Source: Arthrobacter sp. QXT-31
GTDB lineage: Bacteria > Actinomycetota > Actinomycetes > Actinomycetales > Micrococcaceae
DNA: 64,000 nt
NCBI RefSeq assembly: GCF_001969265.1
Contig: NZ_CP019304.1
Coordinates: 62,001-126,000 of the forward strand
Direction of reading: 5' to 3'
Part shown: piece after piece, positions 45,834 to 56,009 of the stretch
Numbering within the stretch: position 1 is the first letter of the stretch
Layout: each line of letters starts with the position of its first letter
The notes under the pieces: generated by a model
What the model was told of the DNA's origin: nothing
The model's database searches: none
Seen by the model: only the letters and a program-made list of their open reading frames with translations
Translations under genes and position numbers: made by a program

Positions 45834-46394
45834 TCAGGACCCCGCGGGAATCCAGCGGTAGAGAGTGGGCACGGAGACGCCCAAGTCCCTGGCAACGTCC
45901 TTGGGTGCTATGCCTTCACGCAGGAGCTTCTTGGCCGAGCGGATCTTCGACTCCGTCATGACTCTCTTTCTACCGCCCACCCGTCCCTGCTCCCTCGCGG
46001 CAAGCAAGCCAGCCTGAGTTCGCTCGACCAGGAGATCCCTCTCCATCTGCGACAGGCTGGCCATGACATTGAAGAAAAAACGCCCAGAGGCCGTGGTCGT
46101 GTCGATTGCGTCCGTCAGGCTAATGAATCCAATCTGCTGCTCGCTGAGCCTCCCGGCGAATTCCAGGAGGTCCTTAGCGCTCCGGCCCAGCCGGTCGAGC
46201 TTCCAGACAACGAGCGTGTCGCCTTCCCGCAGAACATCAAGTGCCCGATCTAAGCCTGGACGTTGCGTTTTCGCTCCGCTCATCACGTCGTCGAAGATCC
46301 GGTTGCATCCAGCTGCCTTGAGCGCATCAAGCTGCAGGGACAAATTCTGATCGCGCGTGGAAACCCTGGCGTACCCGATGCGATGCGTCGTCAT
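45834..46394 (-). CDS. Serine recombinase (resolvase/invertase), intact (186 aa)
   Basis: ATG 46392-46394. Catalytic domain: IGYARVSTRDQNLSLQLDAL (nucleophilic Ser about residue 11), GLDRALDVLREGDTLVVWKL, DRLGRSAKDLL, MASLSQMERDLLVERTQAGL (E-helix). C-terminal HTH: KKLLREGIAPKDVARDLGVS, VPTLYRWI. Length is typical of Tn3-type resolvases or Hin-like invertases. No transposase is next to it. The 220 bp upstream carry inverted repeats that could be its recombination site. Confidence 0.92.
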   Translation of the reverse strand: MTTHRIGYARVSTRDQNLSLQLDALKAAGCNRIFDDVMSGAKTQRPGLDRALDVLREGDTLVVWKLDRLGRSAKDLLEFAGRLSEQQIGFISLTDAIDTTTASGRFFFNVMASLSQMERDLLVERTQAGLLAAREQGRVGGRKRVMTESKIRSAKKLLREGIAPKDVARDLGVSVPTLYRWIPAGS

Positions 46395-46410
46395 GAATCA
46401 AAAACTTCCG

Positions 46411-46459
46411 TTCTCGAAACCCGTCCGTGGGTGTTGAATTGAGCCTATTGTTTTGAGAA
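46411..46459. promoter_or_regulatory. Candidate resolvase site (inverted repeat)
   Basis: TTCTCGAAAC and GTTTTGAGAA form a 9/10 inverted repeat separated by 29 bp just upstream of the resolvase start. AT-rich compared with its surroundings; typical position of res subsite I or the promoter operator. Confidence 0.45.
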
Positions 46460-46613
46460 TCGTTTATGAGAACGCCGGCGAGGTGTGGGTTTTGGCGGTG
46501 CTTGGCGGCGTTCTGTTGTCGCTATGTGTCGTGACTGCCTATAGCTGACCGCTGACAGTAGTGCATGCGCGCGGAGTCATTCGGGGCTGACGTGCCGGGC
46601 CAAGGGTCAATTT

Positions 46614-47888
46614 CTACCCGCTTATGTGGTCGTTGCCGCGCATTCGAACGGCGACCACCAGGCCGGAGGCGGCTGTGAGTACGGCGACGGTCGCGATGGC
46701 TGCGGGAATCCCATACAGGTCTGCGAGAAGACCCGACAGGAGTGCACCGACGGCGAAGCCGCCGTCACGCCAGAGGCGGTAGATCCCGACGGAGCGGGCC
46801 CGCCAGGTGGGGTGTGCGACGTCCCCGATGGCAGCGAGGAGGGCGGGGTAGACCATAGCCGTCCCGGTACCGAGGAGGACTGCGGCGACGAGCCAGGGCC
46901 CGAAACTGTGGGCTGCAGCGACTATCGCCAGTCCCGCGGCTTGGACGATCATGCCGGTCACAATGAACCACTTGCGGCCCCACCGGTCTGAGGCGGCACC
47001 GGTGAAGAGCTGCCCGGCGCCCCAGACCGCGGGGTAAACGGCGGCCAGGATCCCTACCTGGTTCAGGTTTAGCCCGGCGTTAACGAAGAGGACCGGAAAG
47101 AGGCCCCAGGCGAGGCCGTCGTTGAGGTTGTTCACCAGTCCTGCCTGGCTGGCTGCGGAGAGTGAGCGGTCTTTGAAGCTGGTGAGGGTGAAAACCTGTC
47201 CCGTGGTAAGGCCGCCGTCGGCACTCTTGTGTGCACTTACGTGCAGGGAAGCCTCGGTCCTGGCGTGGTGGTGGGTCTCGCGAATGGTCAAGGCTGACAG
47301 TCCCAGCCCGAGGGCGACGTAGGCGGCTCCGAGGAGGAACGGGCCGGGCCGGAGTCCGTAGGTGGAGGCGATGTAGCCGGTTGCGAGGGCAGTGACGGCG
47401 ACGCCGAGGTAGCCTGCCGCTTCGTTCAGACCCATGGCGAGGCCGCGCTGTTTCGGGCCCGTCAGGTCCATTTTCATGATGACGGCGGTGGACCAGGTCA
47501 GGCCCTGGCTGATGCCGAGGAAGACGTTGGCCGCGACAAGCCATCCCCATGACGGGCCAAGGATGAGCATGAGCGGGACGGGGATCGCTACCAGCCATCC
47601 TGTGACGAGGACGGGTTTGCGGCCGTACCGGTCAGAGAGTGTTCCCGCGAAGTAGTTTGTCGCGGCCTTGGACAGGCCGAAGGCGAGGATGTAGGTCAGG
47701 GCGCTTGTGTACAGGTCCAAGTGGAAAACCTGCCCTGCCAGCAACGGCAGCACGGTGCGCTCCTGGCCAAGAGTGCCGCCCACCAGGGCGTTGACTGCCA
47801 TCAGCAGCATGAACTGCGCCAGGTTCTGTCGCAGGCCCAGAGTGACGCCGGCGGAGTCAAGGGTGCTTCCCGCCTTTGTTCTGGCCAT
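46614..47888 (-). CDS. MFS transporter (424 aa)
   Basis: ATG 47886-47888. Twelve spans with YFAGTLSDRYGRKPVLVTGW and LFTGAASDRWGRKWFIVTGM loops. The pattern of two 6-TM halves with short central loop (His-rich, ETHHHARTEASLH) resembles drug/metabolite efflux carriers. It is 110 bp behind the persulfide dioxygenase gene and could export or import a sulfur compound such as thiosulfate; the substrate is unknown. Confidence 0.85.
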   Translation of the reverse strand: MARTKAGSTLDSAGVTLGLRQNLAQFMLLMAVNALVGGTLGQERTVLPLLAGQVFHLDLYTSALTYILAFGLSKAATNYFAGTLSDRYGRKPVLVTGWLVAIPVPLMLILGPSWGWLVAANVFLGISQGLTWSTAVIMKMDLTGPKQRGLAMGLNEAAGYLGVAVTALATGYIASTYGLRPGPFLLGAAYVALGLGLSALTIRETHHHARTEASLHVSAHKSADGGLTTGQVFTLTSFKDRSLSAASQAGLVNNLNDGLAWGLFPVLFVNAGLNLNQVGILAAVYPAVWGAGQLFTGAASDRWGRKWFIVTGMIVQAAGLAIVAAAHSFGPWLVAAVLLGTGTAMVYPALLAAIGDVAHPTWRARSVGIYRLWRDGGFAVGALLSGLLADLYGIPAAIATVAVLTAASGLVVAVRMRGNDHISG

Positions 47889-47997
47889 ACCGGGATGCTC
47901 TCTTTCTTGCCGGGGACATAAAGGTGCCCGGACACGTGGGGGACGTGGCCGGGCGGGCCCAGGCAGGAGGGTGTCCTGCCCGGGCGGTCTTAGGGGT

Positions 47998-49410
47998 TTA
48001 CTCTGCTGGGACGGCGTTCTGTCGGGTCTGCTGGAGGGCGTCCCAGGCGGCGTAGCTGCCGTCGAGTTCGACGACGTCGTACCCGGCGCGGCGCAGGGCG
48101 CTGGCCGCGACCGAGTTCCGGACGCCTGACTGGCAGTAGGTGACGATGGTTCCGTCGGTGGGGAGCTTGTCCAGGTGCCACATGATCCGGCCGCCGCTGA
48201 GCTGGTACGAGCCGGGGATGTTCCCGGCGATGTGTTCGCTGCGGTTGCGGACGTCCACGACCAAGGCGACGTCAGAACCCTGCAGGTCCTCGGGCTGGAT
48301 CAGCTTCGGGGTGGTCATGGGGAGCCCTTCGATGCTGGTGACGTAGCCGGCGACGTTGTCGATGCCGACCCGGACCAGGTGGTCCCACACGTCCATAGCC
48401 TGTTCCTGGTCTGTTGCGAGCAGCACCAACGGGTTCTTATCCGTCTCGGGGTTCACGACCCAGGCACCGTAGCTGGCCACGGACTTGCCTGCCGGCACGT
48501 TCAGGGACCGGGCAACAGTTCCTTCGTGGACGTCGCTGTTGGGGCGCGTGTCGATGAACGTCAGGGTGTCCTCTGCCAGGCCAGCAGCAACGATGCCGGT
48601 TGCCAGTTCGGGCAGCGGCGTCCGCTCACCCATCACGACAGGGCCTTCACGGTTTTCCCGCTTCATCCGACCGAAGTAGGCGTGGGCGTCGGGCTGGCCG
48701 TCGAGGAGCTCATCGATGAAGCCCTGCTCGTCATTGGCGGCGAGGTAGGGACCCCACCAGGAGTAGAGCCGCTCGTAGCCAACCGTGGAGGACGGGATGG
48801 CGCCGAGAGCCTTGCCGCAGGCGCTGCCGGCGCCGTGGGCCGGGTGGACCTGGACGTAGTCCGGCAGGGTCAGGAACTTATCCCGCAGGCTGGCGAAGAG
48901 CTGCTTGGCACCGTCGAAACGGGTGTCGATGCCGCCGGCTGCCTCGTCCAGCAAGTCCGGCCGGCCCAGGTCCCCGGAGAAGACGAAGTCACCGGAGAGC
49001 AGGTAGCCGGGCTGGTCGCTGAACGCGCCGTCGGTGACCAGGAAGGACAGGTGCTCGGGAGTGTGGCCCGGGGTGTGGAGGGCCTGGATGCTGATGTTGC
49101 CGATGGTGATCTTGTCACCGTCGTAGAGGCGTTCGCCGTCGAATTCGTACTGCCAGTCCGGTCCGCCCTCGCCGGAGACGTAGATCTTCGCGCCAGTGGC
49201 GGCGGCCAGCTCGCGGGTGCCGGAGAGGTAGTCGGCGTGGATGTGGGTTTCGGTGACGGCGACGATCTTCATGCCGTTCTTTTCCGCCAGTTCCTGGTAG
49301 ACCGCGATGTCGCGGCGGCCGTCAACGACGATGGCGGTGCCGTTGGCCTGGCAGCCGATCAGGTAGCTGGCCTGGGCGAGGTCTTCATCGTAAATGCGCT
49401 CGATAAGCAT
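47998..49410 (-). CDS. Metallo-beta-lactamase / rhodanese fusion (persulfide dioxygenase-like, 470 aa)
   Basis: ATG 49408-49410. Residues 1-240 are an ETHE1-like MBL domain: AVTETHIHADYLSGTREL (H56, H58, D60), LHTPGHTPEHLSFLV, LLSGDFVFSGDLGRPDL, VHPAHGAGSACG. Two rhodanese domains follow: the first (about 255-355) lacks the catalytic Cys (LVLLATDQEQ), the second (about 365-465) has it in VTYCQSGVRNS. ETHE1 oxidises glutathione or low-molecular-weight persulfide to sulfite. A CstR-type operator sits 50 bp upstream. Confidence 0.93.
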   Translation of the reverse strand: MLIERIYDEDLAQASYLIGCQANGTAIVVDGRRDIAVYQELAEKNGMKIVAVTETHIHADYLSGTRELAAATGAKIYVSGEGGPDWQYEFDGERLYDGDKITIGNISIQALHTPGHTPEHLSFLVTDGAFSDQPGYLLSGDFVFSGDLGRPDLLDEAAGGIDTRFDGAKQLFASLRDKFLTLPDYVQVHPAHGAGSACGKALGAIPSSTVGYERLYSWWGPYLAANDEQGFIDELLDGQPDAHAYFGRMKRENREGPVVMGERTPLPELATGIVAAGLAEDTLTFIDTRPNSDVHEGTVARSLNVPAGKSVASYGAWVVNPETDKNPLVLLATDQEQAMDVWDHLVRVGIDNVAGYVTSIEGLPMTTPKLIQPEDLQGSDVALVVDVRNRSEHIAGNIPGSYQLSGGRIMWHLDKLPTDGTIVTYCQSGVRNSVAASALRRAGYDVVELDGSYAAWDALQQTRQNAVPAE

Positions 49411-49461
49411 CTGGTGTTCTCCTTCATGGAGTGGGTGTCTGGGGGGATTGATTTAAGTGTA

Positions 49462-49477
49462 ATACCCCTGGGGGTAT
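49462..49477. promoter_or_regulatory. CsoR/CstR-type operator upstream of the MBL-rhodanese gene
   Basis: ATACCCC-TG-GGGGTAT, a perfect 7-2-7 inverted repeat, in the gap between the thioredoxin gene and the MBL-rhodanese start. It matches the operators in the regulator's own promoter at 52044-52101. Confidence 0.88.
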
Positions 49478-49517
49478 ATCGCAATGAGGAATGTGCGCCG
49501 GGCAAACGGTACGTGTG

Positions 49518-49880
49518 CTAGGCCTGCTGGTGGTTTTCGGAAGGCTGGAGTTTGTCTATGTCCAGGTTTTTGACGGCCTGGATGACCTCTTCGAGTCCGG
49601 TGGCGTTGAGCGCTCCGGGCTGGGAGAAAACCAGCTTTTTGTCCTTGAAGGCCATGAGGGTGGGGATGGAGGTGATGTTCGCTGCGGCGGAAAGGGCCTG
49701 TTCGGCTTCGGTGTCGACCTTGGCGAAGGTGATGTCCGGGTGCCGTTCGGCGGCGGCTCCGTAGGTGGGGGCGAACATGCGGCAGGGGCCGCACCAGGCT
49801 GCCCAGAAGTCAACGAAGACGATGTTGTTGTCCTCCAGGGTCTGGGCGAAGGATTGGTCGGTGATGTCGATGGTTGTCAT
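49518..49880 (-). CDS. trxA: Thioredoxin (120 aa)
   Basis: ATG 49878-49880. FVDFWAAWCGPCRMFAPTY carries the WCGPC active site (C30, C33); SIPTLMAFKDKK has the cis-Pro of the fold. Slightly longer than E. coli TrxA, with a polar C-terminal tail (DKLQPSENHQQA). Located among rhodanese genes, it probably reduces protein or rhodanese persulfides. Last gene of the first sulfur operon. Confidence 0.93.
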   Translation of the reverse strand: MTTIDITDQSFAQTLEDNNIVFVDFWAAWCGPCRMFAPTYGAAAERHPDITFAKVDTEAEQALSAAANITSIPTLMAFKDKKLVFSQPGALNATGLEEVIQAVKNLDIDKLQPSENHQQA

Positions 49881-49931
49881 GATCTGTCGTGTCCTTTCGG
49901 GCGGGTGGGTGGTTGCCCTGCGGCGGGGTGC

Positions 49932-50228
49932 CTAGGTGGTGGGGAGTCCGGCGCGGGTCCAGGCGGTCATGCCGCCGGTCATGGTGTCCGCTTTGTAGCC
50001 GGCGCCGTTGAGGGCGTCGGCGACGGCGGCGCTGCGGTTGCCGCTGCGGCAGACGGCGATGACGGGCACGGCCGGGTCGAGTTCGCCCAAGCGGGCCTGC
50101 AGCTGGCCCATGGGGATGTGCAGGGCGCCGGGGATCATGCCTTCGGCGACTTCGAAGTCCTCGCGGACGTCCAGGATGCGGGCGGTGGAGCGGCGTTGGT
50201 CGGCTTCGGTAATGGTGATTTCAGCCAT
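49932..50228 (-). CDS. Rhodanese-domain sulfurtransferase (98 aa)
   Basis: ATG 50226-50228. A single minimal rhodanese domain: ARILDVREDFEVAEGMIPGA, VIAVCRSGNRSAAVADAL with active Cys60 and the six-residue loop CRSGNRS, GGMTAWTRAG. Carries sulfane sulfur between thiols. Distinct from the neighbouring copy (about a third of residues the same by eye), so not a recent duplicate. Confidence 0.93.
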   Translation of the reverse strand: MAEITITEADQRRSTARILDVREDFEVAEGMIPGALHIPMGQLQARLGELDPAVPVIAVCRSGNRSAAVADALNGAGYKADTMTGGMTAWTRAGLPTT

Positions 50229-50278
50229 GGGGGTTCTCCTTCGAAGTGGTTCGGCTGGTGTGTGGAAGTGTTGCTTGC

Positions 50279-50620
50279 CTAGCGGACGGGTTCGCCGGTC
50301 TGGCGCCAGGCGGCCATGCCGCCGCGCAATGAGTAGGCGTCGTATCCCTTGGCGGCGAGGAGCCGGGCTGCTGAGGCCGAGCGGACGCCGGAGGCGCAGA
50401 CGGCGATCACCGGACGGGTTTTCTGGATGCCGGCGGTGCTGGCCTGCAGCCTGTCCAGTGGGACGTGCTTGGCCTGAGGCGCCCGTCCGGTCCGCCATTC
50501 CTGGGCTGACCTGACGTCAATGAGCGTGGCCCCAGAGCCCAGGAGGTCCTTGGCCTGCGCTACCGAGATTGTCTTGTAGGGCTTGCTGAAGGCCTTCTTG
50601 AGGGAATCGATCAGTCCCAT
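50279..50620 (-). CDS. Rhodanese-domain sulfurtransferase (113 aa)
   Basis: ATG 50618-50620. TISVAQAKDLLGSGATLIDV, RSAQEWRTGRAPQAKHVPLD, VIAVCASGVRSASAARLLAA (active Cys75), RGGMAAWRQTG. A short basic N-terminal extension (DSLKKAFSKPYK). Follows the TauE/SafE gene by 22 bp in the same operon. Confidence 0.93.
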   Translation of the reverse strand: MGLIDSLKKAFSKPYKTISVAQAKDLLGSGATLIDVRSAQEWRTGRAPQAKHVPLDRLQASTAGIQKTRPVIAVCASGVRSASAARLLAAKGYDAYSLRGGMAAWRQTGEPVR

Positions 50621-50642
50621 GGTGTTCTCCTCTATGGATGGG

Positions 50643-51397
50643 TCAGGCGGTGACCGTGCCGGCGGTGACCCACGCCGCGACGGCGAAGATGAGTACCGCG
50701 AAAGAGATACGGATGTGCTTGTCCTTGAGGCGACGGGCAAACCGGGCGGCAACGAGCGATCCTGCGATGGCCGGGACCGCGAATGCCAATGTGGTGGTCC
50801 AGTCGATGGTGTAGCCGGCGGCGTGGGCGCTGAACCCTGCCGCGGAGTTGACGGCGATGATTGCCAGCGAGGTCCCCACGGCCTGCTTCATGCGCAGGCC
50901 CAGGAAGATCGTCAGCGCTGGAGTGATGAGGAAGCCGCCGCCCACGCCCAGGAGCCCGGTGAGGAACCCGACGAGCAGGCCCACCCCCACGGCCTTCGGG
51001 GCGCAGGACCGGAAGGCCCGGTTGGGTCCAACGCTGCAGGACCCTTCGGTTTCGCGCGGCTTCTTGAGCATCCGGATGCCCGCCACCACCATGATCGCCG
51101 CGAAGGCCAGCATCAGGATGTTCGGGTCCAGCAGCTTGCCCACGGCCGCGCCTGCCCAGGCAGCGGGGATGCCCGCCGCACCCACCAGGGCGATGACCGG
51201 CCAGTTCAGGCCCTCCCGGCTCCGCGGGAACAGGGCCGCCAGCGAGGAGATTCCCACCACCAGCAGGGAGGTGGGAATGGCCTGGGCAGGGCTCATCCCG
51301 ACGCCGTACACCAGGGCCGGAACGGCGATGATGGACCCGCCGCCGCCCACTACGCCAAGGACGATGCCGACGGCCAGCCCCAGACCCAGGGCCGGGA

Positions 51398-51401
<4 letters not shown>
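50643..51401 (-). CDS. TauE/SafE-family sulfite/organosulfonate exporter (252 aa)
   Basis: ATG 51399-51401, overlapping the upstream rhodanese gene by 4 bp (ATGA). About eight hydrophobic spans with the repeated family motif [20 protein letters not shown] and [20 protein letters not shown]. In sulfur operons this family exports sulfite or thiosulfate formed by persulfide oxidation. Complete and intact. Confidence 0.92.
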
Positions 51402-52393
<992 letters not shown>

Positions 52394-52427
52394 TCAGGCC
52401 AGCCGTCGATCAGCCCAAAGGAGACCC

Positions 52428-52844
52428 ATGACGTACACACTCACTACCACCGTCGACCTTCCCTGGGCCGAAGCCCTGGACCGCGCCCGGGACGCCCTTG
52501 CAGCTCAAGGGTTCGGGATCCTCACGGAAATCAACGTCCGCTCCACCTTCCAAGCCAAGCTTGGCGCTGAAGCGGCGGACGCTGTGGGCGACTACGTCAT
52601 CCTCGGGGCCCGCAATCCGGCCCTGGCCAGCCGCGCCCTCGCAACCGAACCCGAAATCGGCGCGCTGCTGCCGTGCAATGTCGTGGTGCGCCGGAACAAG
52701 GACGCAGAGAAGACCACGGTGGAAGCCATCGACCCCCAGACCATGGTCCAACTCAGCGCCGCACCGGCCGTCAAGGAGATCGCCGACGACGCCGGCACCC
52801 GCCTCCGGAAGGCCCTCGCCGACCTGGGCGAAACGGCGAAGTAG
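52428..52844 (+). CDS. DUF302-domain protein (138 aa)
   Basis: ATG 52428 with AAAGGAG at 5 bases. WAEALDRARDALAAQGFGIL, TEINVRSTFQAKLG, YVILGARNPALASRALATEP, EIGALLPCNVVVR is a typical DUF302 domain with the single conserved Cys in LLPCN, followed by a helical tail. The family is often coupled to sulfur metabolism regulators in bacteria; the activity is unknown. In operon with the regulator (34 bp). Confidence 0.9.
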   Translation: MTYTLTTTVDLPWAEALDRARDALAAQGFGILTEINVRSTFQAKLGAEAADAVGDYVILGARNPALASRALATEPEIGALLPCNVVVRRNKDAEKTTVEAIDPQTMVQLSAAPAVKEIADDAGTRLRKALADLGETAK

Positions 52845-52852
52845 GGACGTCC

Positions 52853-53275
52853 GTGCAGACAACGATCCCAGGGACCGTGCAGGCCGGGCCCGGCCTGCTC
52901 ATCCACTCCGCCGGCCCGCTCGAAAAGGATGCCCTGGCCGGCATCCTGCGCAGCGCCGCCAACGCCCGCACCGCGCTGGGTCAGGAAACTGGCATTGAAG
53001 TCGTAGTCCAAGGGCCCGGCGTCAAACTCCTCGCCACCAACACGCCCGCCACGGAAGCCATCACAAACGCCGGGCAACTCCACGTGGACATCCTCGCCTG
53101 CGGCAACAGCATGGGCTCAGCCGGCATGGAAGACAAAGACCTCGCCCCAGCATTAGCACGGGGGTATATCGTGTGCCCGCGTTTGCGCCGGAATGCCGTC
53201 CGGCGCTCAGATTGGGCGGATACTGAGGGTACTTATCGCCGTGCAGGGGAACCGACGTTAACCGGCCGCTGCTGA
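52853..53275 (+). CDS. DsrE/F-like protein with replaced C-terminus (140 aa)
   Basis: GTG 52853, 8 bp after the DUF302 gene. GLLIHSAGPLEKDALAGILR, GIEVVVQGPGVKLLATNTPA, HVDILACGNSMGSAGMEDKD is the DsrE fold with a conserved Cys in LACGNS. After DLAP the expected end of the family (helix and final strand) is absent: the frame reads ALARGYIVCPRLRRNAVRRS and an Arg-rich tail. The junction contains GGGGGTATATCG, identical to part of the operator at 49462, so the gene end may have been fused to another copy of such a region. Confidence 0.8.
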   Translation: MQTTIPGTVQAGPGLLIHSAGPLEKDALAGILRSAANARTALGQETGIEVVVQGPGVKLLATNTPATEAITNAGQLHVDILACGNSMGSAGMEDKDLAPALARGYIVCPRLRRNAVRRSDWADTEGTYRRAGEPTLTGRC

Positions 53276-53301
53276 ACGTTGTGGAGCGCCGAGGGGCTGT
53301 C

Positions 53302-53466
53302 ATGCGCAAGTGGGACCAACAGGGCGAGATCCTCCACGAGCATCAGAAAGTAATGGGAAAGACGCAGCCGCCGCGGGACTTGGTCGACGCCTGGGCGGTA
53401 GGGGTCGTCGGCCTGATGGCACTGTTTGGGCTGGTCTACGGCCTCGCAGCCTATCTGAGCCGGTAG
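53302..53466 (+). CDS. Small single-span membrane protein (54 aa)
   Basis: ATG 53302 (an upstream in-frame GTG at 53281 is possible). A charged N-terminal half (MRKWDQQGEILHEHQKVMGK) and one transmembrane helix near the end (AVGVVGLMALFGLVYGLAAY). Type of protein often found as an accessory subunit; role unknown. Confidence 0.5.
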   Translation: MRKWDQQGEILHEHQKVMGKTQPPRDLVDAWAVGVVGLMALFGLVYGLAAYLSR

Positions 53467-53655
53467 AGGAACGGCGCCGCCGTCCCTGTGGCAGCGGTCC
53501 GGCGGGAATCCTGGTATTTTCGGTGACCCGATGCCTCATCTTTTGCAGCTCTGTGCGCTCGGGCAGCGCTGTCTGTTGCTGCCCGCGGCGGGAACGGATG
53601 CGGCGCTTTCAGCAGCGACGACTTGCTCAAAGCGTGGAAAGATTCCAAAAGCGAC

Positions 53656-53679
53656 CCTAGACAGACCGGTCTGTCTAGG
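53656..53679. promoter_or_regulatory. 24-bp perfect palindrome, TetR-type operator candidate
   Basis: CCTAGACAGACC followed at once by its reverse complement. The AGAC-N-GAC..GTC-N-GTCT layout is typical of TetR-family operators. It lies about 100 bp before a small gene and no intact TetR gene is adjacent. Confidence 0.65.
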
Positions 53680-53777
53680 TATACCTCTTGTTGCAGCGGT
53701 GTTCTGCGGAGCCTCTGATTGTACGCCTTGGGCGCCGCTGGCTGGCGGGAACGACAGAGTTGGACGGGAGTGCAGAG

Positions 53778-54032
53778 ATGGTCGACGACGATATCTTGGC
53801 AGTAGCAGAAGCAGCGGCGGTGCTGGAATGTCCCGGCGTCGAACAGCACAGTGCAGAGTTCAGGCTTCGTTCCGCGATCGCCGCTGCTGTGTCGCATGGC
53901 AAACCGGTTCGGCAAATTGCCACCGTCGCACACATGACCGCCCTGGAAGTCGTCGATGCCGCCGAAGCTGTTGCCTATCAAGACCGGTGCGAGCCGGACG
54001 CTGTCCACAGTTCCATGGTGCAGCTGGCTTGA
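53778..54032 (+). CDS. Small hypothetical protein (84 aa or longer)
   Basis: ATG 53778: MVDDDILAVAEAAAVLECPG, RSAIAAAVSHGKPVRQIATV, ALEVVDAAEAVAYQD. A helical composition with a possible HTH-like segment (GKPVRQIATVAHMTALEVVD). The frame is open from 53688 and protein-like there too (LIVRLGRRWLAGTTELDGSA), so the start may be upstream. Downstream of the 24-bp palindrome. Family unknown. Confidence 0.5.
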   Translation: MVDDDILAVAEAAAVLECPGVEQHSAEFRLRSAIAAAVSHGKPVRQIATVAHMTALEVVDAAEAVAYQDRCEPDAVHSSMVQLA

Positions 54033-55264
54033 GCATCGCGACCTGCCGCCAGCGGTCATTGGAGTGCCCCCACGTTCGCCCCGCGGCTGAAACAGCCGCC
54101 AACCTCCGGAGTTTCCATAAAAAATATGGTTTGGCTTCGCCGGCCTCGGTTCAAGGTTTCACCGGGATTTCCCAAGGTGAACTGGCCATACTTGCCTTGT
54201 CTGGCTCGGAGAACACTGTTTTTGCCACCAGACCCGTCGGTCCCAGGGTCCCCCAATACCTGGGGCTGACGGAATCACTCATCCACGGCACCCGGCCTGG
54301 ATAAGCGATGTCCTGCAGTATGGCTCGGCGGCCGGTGGAAGCCCGAAAGACCCGGTGGATTCACCGCCTGATGCTCCGCCACGGGCCCTTGGTCCCTCGA
54401 GGACTGTAACTTCAGCACCAGCGGGAACAGCTCGCCCGCCTGCGGTCACCGCAACGCACGAACCAAAAGGCGCCTGAGCGTGCTGCACGCGCGGCAAATA
54501 GACACCCGGCTCGCGACACGCTCACACCTTGACAGCACACCTGCCGGACTTAATGTCTGGGCAATCCGATTCACGGATTCACCGGCCGGTCAGCGGGGCG
54601 GAACCGAAGAGCCCCGTCGCAATGGTCACAGGCGGGGCTCCTCTGATGGTTCGGCTCCTCCGCCGATGGGTGAGCGGAGACGCTGGACCAAAGCTACGGA
54701 CGGGAGATACAGCTTTGCAAAGTTGTGGCCCAGAAACACCAACACCCCTCACGAAGATGGCAGCAGCACGTTCCTGGCTTCGTCCGCCGATATTGTCGTG
54801 TCTTTTCAGCCCGCGAGCCCGAGACAACTAGGCAACCGGCAGTCAGCACCCAATCAAACTGCGTGCTCTGACCGCCCCCAAGGTCGGTCAGAGCACTTAC
54901 CACCATAGTAATTTGAACTTGCCCTGGGCAACGAATTGCCCGCGGAATACGGGCGCAGAGACCGCCAAATCAGTGCTCCGCCCAAGGAGGCGCGACTCCT
55001 CGGCTTATTAGCGGCCACGAAAATGACCGGCGGCCAAGGCCACAACCCGGGAACGACTACAGTGGGCACGCTCCGTGGACAGTCGCCCTGTCGCCCGCCC
55101 CGACGGTGCGCTAATTGTTCGCTCCGGCCTTCGGGCTCCGCCGGGATCTACTGTATCCACTGGGTCTCCGAGGGCGAACTGCCGTACTGGTCTAAATTCA
55201 GGGAGAAGTCTTCGAGCTTTAGTCGTCTGGGGAGTCCTCGAGCCTGATTACTGAAGGACCGCCC
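54033..55264. other. Long stretch without a supported gene; one strong hairpin
   Basis: GTGCTCTGACC (54863-54873) and its reverse complement (54886-54896) form an 11-bp stem with a 12-base loop. The open frames in the region have shifting composition and no SD. Probably decayed DNA. Confidence 0.45.
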
Positions 55265-55538
55265 GTGCCAGCGCTGGACCCTGAAACCCTGATCTTCCGG
55301 TACACCTGCATGTACGGGGGGCATTCACGGGGCGGGAGCACGATTCGTCGGAGTTCCCTATCGACTGGACGGTGTCAATCTCCGCTGGGGCTGGAGCGTG
55401 GAGGGAAGCGCGGGCCAGGACGTGCACGTCGGGGACGCGTTTTTAAGGATCGTGCCCGATGCCGGCACGAGCAACTTTCCGGGCACCATGGGGGCTGTTG
55501 ATCCGGATGTTGAGCGTCGCCCAGATGCAAGCCCATGA
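55265..55538 (+). pseudogene. Unidentified protein, frameshifted
   Basis: GTG 55265 gives PALDPETLIFRYTCMYGG, then a G-run at about 55318 shifts the frame to IHGAGARFVGVPYRLDGVNL, RWGWSVEGSAGQDVHVGDAF, LRIVPDAGTSNFPGTMGAVD and a stop at 55536-55538. Joined, about 90 residues of soluble, protein-like sequence. No family recognised. Confidence 0.45.
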
Positions 55539-56009
55539 GAGGCCCGACTTGCTGGCTTCCTGTATGAATCTGGGCTGTGCTCTTCCGGTTCTTTCCTCCT
55601 TGAGGGGGATCCGCAGTACCGCGGGCACCGCATCGGTCACGGCATCCAGAGAACGATCCTGGGGACCGTTTGAAGGAACACCGCGCTGGCCGTCGTCGGC
55701 GACACCGTTGCTGTCTGATGATGCCCCGACGGAGGGTGCCCCCGAGTACGAGAAGGCCAGAACGGTGCTGCGCCACTATTGGCTGGCGGTCGGCTTTCGG
55801 GAGGGCAGCAGGTGATGACCTCTACCGCAAATACCCCAAAGCGGAGCCGCGAAACTAGGGCCTCACCCCCGTCCACCTCGCGGACTCATCCGCAGTTAAA
55901 GTTCCTCACGGCGGATTCTGCTCGCACCAGACCCCTGAAACGGACCGGGCTATCCCGGCCCACTGCGGCTGTGAGCCCTTTCCAGCCGTGAGGGGCCGCA
56001 GGTTGCAAG
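55539..56009. other. No supported gene
   Basis: A short plus-strand end (APEYEKARTVLRHYWLAVGF) before the stop at 55813-55815 may be a gene fragment. Otherwise nothing. Confidence 0.3.

Noticed and set aside
48175..49521. A 448-codon plus-strand frame opposite the MBL-rhodanese gene
   Set aside because: Same artefact; the minus strand has both MBL and rhodanese motifs.
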